From Methanomicrobiales archaeon (GTDB lineage: Archaea; Halobacteriota; Methanomicrobia; Methanomicrobiales; Methanoculleaceae): a DNA stretch of 20,964 nt. This document shows, one piece after another, positions 15,457-20,964 of the stretch; position 1 is the first letter of the stretch; every line of letters begins with the position of its first letter. Location: contig JAAZID010000337.1 of the NCBI GenBank assembly GCA_012510295.1, forward strand, positions 1 through 20,964. Reading direction: 5' to 3'. The notes below the pieces were generated by a model. The model was not told the origin of the DNA and made no database searches. It saw only the letters and a list, made by a program, of their open reading frames with translations. Position numbers and translations under genes: made by a program.

Positions 15457-15472
15457 GTACTCGCGCGAGTAC
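15457..15472. promoter_or_regulatory. Perfect 16-bp palindrome upstream of dys
   Basis: GTACTCGCGCGAGTAC equals its own reverse complement. It lies 59 bp before the dys ATG at 15398, upstream of where its promoter should be, so an operator or activator site is possible. The protein that would bind is unknown. Confidence 0.4.
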
Positions 15473-15583
15473 CGGGTGCCGGGAATCCCCCCGCAATCCT
15501 CTCCTGTCGTCGGTGTGGGAGTGTGGAGCGGGGTAGCAGGCTGGAGGTCTACTCTGCGGAGGCGTGAAAAAAGTTATTGGATT

Positions 15584-15724
15584 GCATGGGGATCCGGGAT
15601 GTTGGATCCCCCATGCCAGACAGGGGATGACTGGTTGACCGACACGGGATGATCCCACTCGTCCCGCCGTGTCGGCGAGTCCGGTCTTCTCGGCCGGACC
15701 AATCTCTCGTGAGAGCGGGTTTTT
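15584..15724 (+). ncRNA. Candidate structured RNA or MITE-like hairpin cluster
   Basis: Consecutive inverted repeats fill about 140 bases. Hairpin 1: GCATGGGGATCC (15584-15595) with GGATCCCCCATGC (15604-15616), one bulged G. Hairpin 2: CCGACACGG (15639-15647) with CCGTGTCGG (15667-15675). Hairpin 3: GTCCGG (15679-15684) with CCGGAC (15694-15699). A short CTCTC/GAGAG pair follows, then a T5 run (15720-15724) that could end transcription on the plus strand. No known RNA family was recognised and no clear TATA box precedes it. Confidence 0.3.
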
Positions 15725-16103
15725 GGGGATGGGGAGCAGAAGACCGACTCAAAGGATTTCCCCTCGTGTGTCTGTTCCCTTTTCCATGCACACCCGGTTC
15801 TGTGGATCTGTACGGTCCGTCACAGGAACCCGTTTTTCAGGTTCGGCACCGCCGTGTGTTGAGAGGTGCAGGACACGTACCTTCGTTGCTGATGGTCAGC
15901 ACGGGATCACCATGGATACGTTAACTCACAAGTGTTATAAATTTTTTTTTGTAAAGTCCATTCGTTTAACCGGAGATGGAAGATCGCAGGTTTTGTTATC
16001 CAATATATTACAGCGCCGATTTGCTGAGTGAATTACGATCCCGCGGGATTAAAGGGGAAATTGTCTGAAGGAGGCGATCTTTTGCTCCCATCTGTCCGAC
16101 AAC

Positions 16104-17345
16104 TCAACCGCGGAGGGTCTGCTGCCACGGCGGGGTGCCGCGCAGGAGTGGCCGCGCGAGATGCCTGCGGGCGCCCGGGGGCACCTCATACCACCCGGGC
16201 CTGATCGTGCGCTCGAGTCTCTCGATATCCGGTTCCCGGGCCCGGGCACCGCAGATCCTGCACTTGTAGCCCTTCGCGGTCCCGGCACTCGTCATCCGCT
16301 TTGCACAGGCCGGGCAGACCGGGGGGCGGATGCGGACCGCATCAGCGAGGTGGAAGATCCCGATCTTCTCAAGGTTGAGGCTCTCTCCCTTGTAGCTCCC
16401 GGCCGCGACCACGCGGTCGCCCGGTATGAGGGCCCGCACGACATCCCGGAACCCCTTCGTCGGTTCGTAGGCCATACAGCGCACACTCGTCCCCTCACCG
16501 GCGAGGATGAGCGAGACGTGGCCGCCGGGACCGGTGATGGGCATTCTCTCGACCACTCCCCGCACCACGTACGACCGCCCCTCCATGAGCGCCCCTATCC
16601 TCCCCGGCACCAGGTGGGCATCTGTCCCCTGGTTTGTTGTATAGACCTGCTCGCAGGCCGGCTCCTCCGAGCGGATATACGACCGCGCCTCCCGGACCCA
16701 CGTCGGGCTCTCCCCACGGATGCCGAAGAGGACCGGGTCGGGGGTGTGGGGCACGCCGACCACGATATCGTTCTCGCGGTCTACCGTATCCCAGGTATGG
16801 GGGCGGGTCATCTCATCGGCGCGAAAGAGGCTCTCACGGTCCACCCTCCGGGGGGTGCCCCAGTTCTCGCGCTTCCGGTAGACGAGCACCTCGTATGTCC
16901 GGTCGGGAAAATCGCTTGCAACCGCTGCTGTTGCACCGATGAGCCCCCGCCCGTTCTTGTAGCCCCGGTAGTGAGCCCCGACTGACTCAAGCGCCTCGCA
17001 GGCCTCTTTCAGGGTGCAGAAATCCCGGAGTGCCGCATGGTAAAAGTCGGGTGGTGGTTTGACGAGAGACGCCACCACTCCCGGGTTCGTTCCGGCGGCG
17101 TCGAACTCGGCGAGTTCTTCCGTGCACGCGCAGGCGAGGTCAAACGCCGCGTCGATATCTCCTTCGGCCTCGATGCAGACCGCCGCGTTTCCCCGTGTCT
17201 TATAGACGACATTCGGGTTCAACCTGACCAATCGGGTATCGGTGACGCGGAAACCTCCCTGCACGAGCCTCCGTGCCAGGATCGCCCCGATATAGGTCGT
17301 GCACATCCCGGCAGGGGAATCCGTATCATCGATCCCGATCCACAT
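16104..17345 (-). CDS. tiaS: tRNA(Ile2) 2-agmatinylcytidine synthetase TiaS
   Basis: Attaches agmatine to C34 of the CAU-anticodon tRNA-Ile using ATP, so that the tRNA reads AUA instead of AUG; archaea use this in place of bacterial lysidine. The 413-residue protein has the TiaS order: MWIGIDDTDSPAGMCTTYIG (N-terminal domain), a central catalytic region with NGRGLIGATAAVASD, an OB fold at about 255-330 (YVVRGVVERMPITGPGGHVS), and a Zn ribbon at about 343-365 (CPACAKRM, CRICG) for tRNA binding. The ATG at 17345 is 49 bp from the divergent regulator start and its TATA box lies about 31 bp away, giving an almost leaderless message. Confidence 0.95.
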   Translation of the reverse strand: MWIGIDDTDSPAGMCTTYIGAILARRLVQGGFRVTDTRLVRLNPNVVYKTRGNAAVCIEAEGDIDAAFDLACACTEELAEFDAAGTNPGVVASLVKPPPDFYHAALRDFCTLKEACEALESVGAHYRGYKNGRGLIGATAAVASDFPDRTYEVLVYRKRENWGTPRRVDRESLFRADEMTRPHTWDTVDRENDIVVGVPHTPDPVLFGIRGESPTWVREARSYIRSEEPACEQVYTTNQGTDAHLVPGRIGALMEGRSYVVRGVVERMPITGPGGHVSLILAGEGTSVRCMAYEPTKGFRDVVRALIPGDRVVAAGSYKGESLNLEKIGIFHLADAVRIRPPVCPACAKRMTSAGTAKGYKCRICGARAREPDIERLERTIRPGWYEVPPGARRHLARPLLRGTPPWQQTLRG

Positions 17346-17355
17346 GACCCCATAG

Positions 17356-17363
17356 TTTATATC
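17356..17363 (+). promoter_or_regulatory. TATA box for the COG1395-type regulator (17394)
   Basis: TTTATATC is centred about 34 bp before the ATG at 17394, giving a leader of roughly seven bases. It lies closer to tiaS than to its own gene. Confidence 0.5.
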
Positions 17364-17372
17364 ATTCTTCGG

Positions 17373-17380
17373 CTATATCG
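17373..17380 (-). promoter_or_regulatory. TATA box for tiaS
   Basis: The minus strand reads CGATATAG, centred about 31 bp before the tiaS ATG at 17345. It lies on the far side of the other TATA box, so the two promoters interleave. Confidence 0.5.
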
Positions 17381-17393
17381 ATTCTTACGAGTT

Positions 17394-18311
17394 ATGTCGC
17401 AGGATCGCCTTCCCCAGATGGTCATCAGCATCATGCTCCTCGCGGACTTCGATGTCTCGGAACGGTGCAACATCCGGCCGAGGAGCTTTGACCTCATCAC
17501 GAAGAAGGGCGATACCCTCGTCATAATCAAAGTTGTCCCTCACATCGATAGCGTGAGCGCCGATATCGCGTGGGATCTCGACCTGATCGCCCGACTCCTT
17601 GATGCCACCCCCCTCATCGTCGGGGAGAGGGCGCGGGACGTGGAGCTTGAGCGCGGGGTTGTCTACATACGCTATGGGCTCTTCGCTATCAGCCCCGAGA
17701 CCCTCTTTGACTACTTTGTTGAAGGTCTCTCACCGCTGGTCTATGCATCGCCCGGCGGCCTCTACGTCAAGATCAAGGGCGACCTCCTCCATGAGGTCCG
17801 GGTGCGCTCCCGGATGTCGCTTGGGGATCTGGCATCAAAGCTCGGTGTCTCCCGCCGGACTATCAGCAAATACGAGAGCGGTATGGGCACAACGCTCGAT
17901 GTCGCGATCAGGCTTGAGGAGCTCTTCTCGGCTCCGCTCATCGAGATGATCGAGCTCCTCGACTATCAATCTTCAGAGCCCCGCACCCGGCCTGTAGAAT
18001 CCGCAACCGAGGATATCCTCGTCGACCTTGAGCGTATGGGCATGGAGATACATGCGATGCGACGCGCCCCGTTCCAGGCACTGGCGCTCTTTGACCGGCA
18101 TACGATCCTCACAGCATACGGAACCTCCCAGAAGGTCGTAAAGCGCGCTTCCCTCATAGGGAGCATATCCCAGATCACGAAGTCGTTTGCGGTGTGCATC
18201 GCCACAGATTACAAAAAGCAGAAAAAAATCGGTAAAACCCTCCTTATCGGTGAAGAGCACCTCCATACCCTCGAAGATGGCTCAGACCTCATAGATATGA
18301 TCAACGGGTGA
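17394..18311 (+). CDS. Archaeal HTH transcriptional regulator, COG1395 type
   Basis: A 305-residue protein of a family found across euryarchaea as a putative HTH-type regulator of unknown target. The N-terminal domain (1-125) has RSFDLITKKGDTLVIIKVV, which resembles the core of a restriction-endonuclease-like fold but without the acidic residue before Lys, so it is probably not a nuclease. A Cro/C1 HTH covers about 132-185 (MSLGDLASKLGVSRRTISKY). The C-terminal domain (210-305) is alpha/beta with FDRHTILTAYG. The ATG at 17394 was chosen over an upstream frame that runs back through tiaS. The next gene, the thermosome, has its TATA box six bases after the stop. Confidence 0.88.
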   Translation: MSQDRLPQMVISIMLLADFDVSERCNIRPRSFDLITKKGDTLVIIKVVPHIDSVSADIAWDLDLIARLLDATPLIVGERARDVELERGVVYIRYGLFAISPETLFDYFVEGLSPLVYASPGGLYVKIKGDLLHEVRVRSRMSLGDLASKLGVSRRTISKYESGMGTTLDVAIRLEELFSAPLIEMIELLDYQSSEPRTRPVESATEDILVDLERMGMEIHAMRRAPFQALALFDRHTILTAYGTSQKVVKRASLIGSISQITKSFAVCIATDYKKQKKIGKTLLIGEEHLHTLEDGSDLIDMING

Positions 18312-18316
18312 GAAGA

Positions 18317-18324
18317 TTTATATA
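18317..18324 (+). promoter_or_regulatory. TATA box of the thermosome gene
   Basis: TTTATATA predicts a start near 18347 and a leader of about 22 bases, in which GGTGAT (18359-18364) serves as the ribosome site four bases before the ATG at 18369. This makes it a leadered message, unlike many genes in the window. Confidence 0.65.
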
Positions 18325-18368
18325 GAACTACAAACCTACATTTCTATCGCTTAACAACGGTGATACCT

Positions 18369-20027
18369 ATGTCAAGTCTTGGAGGACAACCAATTCTTAT
18401 TCTGAAAGAGGGTAGCCAGCGTACCCGCGGCCGTGACGCCCAGTCCGGCAATATCGCAGCCGCAAAGGCTGTCGCAAGCGCTGTACGGACAACACTCGGA
18501 CCCAAGGGCATGGACAAGATGCTCGTCGATACCATCGGTGATGTCGTCATCACAAACGACGGTGTGACCATCTTAAAGGAGATGGATATCGAGCACCCTG
18601 CCGCAAAGATGATGGTCGAGATCGCAAAGACCCAGGATGATGAGGTCGGCGATGGTACCACGACTGCCGTGGTCATCGCAGGCGAGCTCCTGAAGCGCGC
18701 CGAGGATCTCCTCGACCAGGATGTGCACCCGACGGTCATCGCCCACGGATACCGGATGGCTGCTGAGAAGGCGCAGAACGTCCTTGATGAGATCGCCATC
18801 GCCGTCAATCCTGACGACATGGATATGCTCAAGAAGATCGCCGACACGGCCATGACCGGCAAGGGTGCCGAGGCTGCAAAGGAGAAGATCACCGAGCTCG
18901 TCGTCAGGGCGATCACGATGGTCGCTGAGGATGACGGCACCGTCGATACCGACTTTGTGAAGGTCGAGAAGAAGGTCGGCGGATCCATCGAAGACTCCGA
19001 GATCGTCGAGGGCATGATCATCGACAAGGAGCGTGTGCACCCCGCCATGCCCCGCATCGTCAAGGACGCGAAGATCCTGCTCCTGAACGCTGCCGTCGAG
19101 TTCAAGAAGACCGAGGTCGACGCCGAGATCAGCATAACGAGCCCCGACCAGCTCCAGATGTTCCTCGATGAAGAGGAACGGATGATCAAGGGCATCGTCG
19201 ACAAGATCGTAGCGAGCGGCGCAACCGTCCTCTTCTGCCAGAAGGGTATCGACGACATCGCCCAGCACTACCTCGCCAAGGCCGGCATCTTTGCTGTGCG
19301 GCGTGTCAAGAAGAGCGATATGGAGAAGCTCGCCCGCGCCACCGGTGCGGCCATCGTGAGCTCAATCGACGCCATCGCCCCCGAAGAACTCGGCAAGGCC
19401 GGCAACGTCGAGGAGAAGAGGATCTCCGGCGAAGAGATGATCTTCGTCACCGAGTGCGAGAACCCGAAGGCGGTCTCGGTCATCATCCGTGGTGGCACCG
19501 AGCATGTCGTCGCCGAGCTTGACCGCGCCATTGAGGATGCTCTCCGGGTCGTCAGCGTTGCCCTTGAGGACAAGAAGTTCGTCGCCGGCGGTGGTGCACC
19601 CGAGATCGAGCTCTCGCTCCGTCTCCGCGAGTACGCTGCAACCGTCGGAGGGCGTGCCCAGCTCGCCATTGAGGCGTTTGCAACCGCGCTTGAGATCATC
19701 CCGAGAACACTTGCCGAGAACGCAGGTCTCGATCCGATCGATATGCTCGTCGCCCTCCGCGCAGCCCACGAGAAGGGTGGCGAGACCGGGAAGTACATGG
19801 GACTTGATGTCTTCAACGCGGTCTCCGGGGATATGCTCAATGCGGGTGTTGTCGAACCCCTGCGGGTGAAGACTCAGGCGGTCTCAAGCGCCGCCGAGGC
19901 TGCCGTCATGATCCTCCGGATCGATGATGTCATCGCCTCGTCCAAGTCTGCCGGCCCCTCTCCTGAGGAGATGGCTGCTATGGGCGGTGGCATGGGTGGC
20001 ATGGGCGGCATGCCCCCGATGATGTAA
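18369..20027 (+). CDS. thsA: Thermosome subunit (group II chaperonin)
   Basis: Subunit of the double-ring archaeal chaperonin that folds proteins with ATP. The 552-residue protein begins [20 protein letters not shown] and shows [14 protein letters not shown] and ITNDGVTIL (nucleotide site), GDGTTTAVV with the catalytic Asp, [14 protein letters not shown] in the apical domain, [23 protein letters not shown], and AGLDPIDML. It ends in the typical flexible Gly-Met tail ([17 protein letters not shown]). The start is the ATG at 18369; a GTG three codons earlier overlaps the ribosome site. Several subunit genes are usual in methanogens, so the letter is tentative. Transcription probably ends at the hairpin near 20058. 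Confidence 0.96.
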   Translation: MSSLGGQPILILKEGSQRTRGRDAQSGNIAAAKAVASAVRTTLGPKGMDKMLVDTIGDVVITNDGVTILKEMDIEHPAAKMMVEIAKTQDDEVGDGTTTAVVIAGELLKRAEDLLDQDVHPTVIAHGYRMAAEKAQNVLDEIAIAVNPDDMDMLKKIADTAMTGKGAEAAKEKITELVVRAITMVAEDDGTVDTDFVKVEKKVGGSIEDSEIVEGMIIDKERVHPAMPRIVKDAKILLLNAAVEFKKTEVDAEISITSPDQLQMFLDEEERMIKGIVDKIVASGATVLFCQKGIDDIAQHYLAKAGIFAVRRVKKSDMEKLARATGAAIVSSIDAIAPEELGKAGNVEEKRISGEEMIFVTECENPKAVSVIIRGGTEHVVAELDRAIEDALRVVSVALEDKKFVAGGGAPEIELSLRLREYAATVGGRAQLAIEAFATALEIIPRTLAENAGLDPIDMLVALRAAHEKGGETGKYMGLDVFNAVSGDMLNAGVVEPLRVKTQAVSSAAEAAVMILRIDDVIASSKSAGPSPEEMAAMGGGMGGMGGMPPMM

Positions 20028-20057
20028 GATCACCGTACCGCGTCACCACAATACGGT

Positions 20058-20092
20058 CCGGGGCCACTTCGGTCCCGGTCTTCTCATTTTTA
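20058..20092 (+). terminator. Hairpin and T-rich terminator after the thermosome gene
   Basis: CCGGGGCC (20058-20065) pairs with GGTCCCGG (20071-20078) over a five-base loop with one G-T wobble, followed by a T-rich tract (20079-20092). It starts 31 bases past the stop. Confidence 0.6.
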
Positions 20093-20245
20093 TTCTGTTC
20101 CCGGCATCGCGCCTCTTTCGGGCTATATTCCCTGCAAAATCCAATTCAGCACATCAAAGGAGCTCACGCTAAATACCAGCAGATATGTACCCCCTTGAGT
20201 AACTATTCCGGCCCCGGAGGCGCGGGATAGGGAGCATATACCCGG

Positions 20246-20964
20246 ATGACGATGAAAAGACCCGTGCGGCCGTCGCTTCCCCTAGTACTCTATCTCCTGC
20301 TCGTTATCCTGCTTGCGATGGCCCCCGCCGTCTACCTGATATCGTTTGCCGGGTATTCCAGCGTCAGGCAGGGGTTTGAGGCTGATGCGGGGGTGCTCCA
20401 GGACCAGACCGGGCACAGCACCGGTCTTGCGGTGCGCCTGATAGGTGCCGGGAAAAAACTCCTCGACGATACCCTGGACAACGAGATGCAGGAAGGATTC
20501 GGCCCGTTTGTCGCCGAATATGAACGGGTGGGCGGGGACCCGGGTGCGATGGATCTCACCCGGGTGAAGGAGGAGCTCGGGGGCAGGATGGATCTCTACA
20601 TAATCAACGAGGGCGGCGTCATCGAGTACACCACCCACCTCCCCGAGCTCGGGTACGATTTCAAGGAGATTCCTGATTTCTACGACCGCATAACAGATAT
20701 CCGGCTCAACGGCACATTTTCATCTGACAGGGTCGTCCCCGATCTCACGACCGGTGAGCGCCGGAAGTATGCCTACCTGCCCTCCCCCGACCGCCGCTAC
20801 CTCTTCGAGCTCGGACTTGTGGATCCGGAGTTCCTGCAGCAACGTGCGGAATTGAGCTACATGGATGCGATCGGTGAGGTGGTAAAGAACGACCCCCACG
20901 TCAGCACTGTCCGGGTCTTTGACTTCCGGGGCGAGCGGATCGCAGGCGAGGCACATCCTGACGA
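20246..20964 (+). CDS. Membrane sensor protein with extracytoplasmic Cache-like domain (N-terminal part)
   Basis: The frame is open from ATG 20246 to the window end (239 codons) and carries no stop. Residues 1-10 are basic, then a single membrane segment (about 11-33, LPLVLYLLLVILLAMAPAVYL in two parts around Leu and Val). The rest is an outside domain with MDLYIINEGGVIEYTTHLPE, then IPDFYDRITDI and RKYAYLPSPDRRYLFELG, the strand pattern of a Cache/PAS-like small-molecule sensor. Methanogen proteins starting this way usually continue into PAS and histidine-kinase domains, but that part is not in the window. A second ATG at 20252 is equally possible. Confidence is high for a membrane sensor and low for the signalling output. 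Confidence 0.75.
   Translation, partial: MTMKRPVRPSLPLVLYLLLVILLAMAPAVYLISFAGYSSVRQGFEADAGVLQDQTGHSTGLAVRLIGAGKKLLDDTLDNEMQEGFGPFVAEYERVGGDPGAMDLTRVKEELGGRMDLYIINEGGVIEYTTHLPELGYDFKEIPDFYDRITDIRLNGTFSSDRVVPDLTTGERRKYAYLPSPDRRYLFELGLVDPEFLQQRAELSYMDAIGEVVKNDPHVSTVRVFDFRGERIAGEAHPD

Larger units (their letters stand above)
15399..16103. other. Gene-free stretch with clustered inverted repeats
   Basis: About 700 bp between the start of dys and the end of tiaS. ORFs here give Arg/Ser/Pro-rich translations without ribosome sites, so I call no gene. It holds a 16-bp palindrome (15457-15472), a hairpin cluster ending in a T-run (15584-15724), a smaller hairpin GAACC/GGTTC near 15827-15845, and a TATA-like TTATAAAT followed by T10 near 15933-15951. 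A decayed mobile element or a non-coding RNA locus are both possible. Confidence 0.5.

Noticed and set aside
15669..16031. 120-codon frame in the gene-free stretch before tiaS
   Set aside because: It overlaps the hairpin cluster, ends in a poly-T derived Phe run, and is Arg/Ser-rich, as expected of non-coding GC-rich DNA.
17037..17393. N-terminal extension of the COG1395-type regulator
   Set aside because: This part is antisense to tiaS and crosses both promoters; the ATG at 17394 begins the conserved part of the protein.
19980..20027. Short direct repeats (GGCATGGGTGGC-like units)
   Set aside because: These encode the Gly-Met tail typical of thermosome subunits and are not a separate repeat element.
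1..20964. CRISPR array, tRNA, rRNA, intact insertion sequence or attachment site
   Set aside because: I looked for spaced direct repeats, tRNA arms and CCA-adjacent acceptor stems, transposase motifs and flanking repeats around the AT-rich insert, and saw none convincing by eye.

Overview
The window looks like chromosome of a GC-rich methanogenic euryarchaeon. Gene content (archaeal HMG-CoA synthase/thiolase/DUF35 set, CTP-type riboflavin kinase, TiaS, deoxyhypusine synthase, group II chaperonin, archaeal RPA) and the many promoters with a TATA box about 25-30 bp from the start codon support this. Methanomicrobiales, in the style of Methanoculleus, is my inference from overall resemblance; no marker gene here proves the genus.

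Layout. 1-150: end of a GNAT acetyltransferase. 154-1068 (-): Trm5-type tRNA methyltransferase, divergent from HMG-CoA reductase (1115-2323, +). 2351-5664 (-): an operon reading Xre-type regulator, HMG-CoA synthase, thiolase, DUF35 Zn-ribbon/OB protein. With the reductase this covers acetyl-CoA to mevalonate. 5786-7127 (+): HTH-riboflavin kinase and DHBP synthase, divergent from the regulator. 7408-8043 (+): a serine-recombinase-like protein whose catalytic residues are gone. 8132-9777: an AT-rich insert with a 48-codon gene and a papain/C39-like cysteine peptidase. 9962-11751 (-): an RPA-family protein and a zinc-finger RPA. 12266-12460 (+): a small CxxC (DUF1858) protein. 12470-13716 (-): CbiZ fused to a Cys-rich domain, preceded by a small protein carrying the glycyl-radical tail of anaerobic ribonucleotide reductase. 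13831-15398 (-): pyrF and deoxyhypusine synthase. 15399-16103: about 700 bp without a gene but with clustered hairpins. 16104-17345 (-): TiaS, divergent from a COG1395-type HTH regulator (17394-18311, +), then the thermosome (18369-20027, +) and the start of a membrane sensor protein cut by the window edge.

Most of the window is conserved core metabolism and information processing in tight operons with 4-8 bp overlaps. The parts that stand out are the AT-rich peptidase insert beside the broken recombinase, the free-standing glycyl-radical-like domain co-transcribed with a B12-salvage gene, the hairpin cluster near 15.6 kb, and the interleaved divergent promoters. No tRNA, rRNA, CRISPR array or intact insertion sequence was seen.
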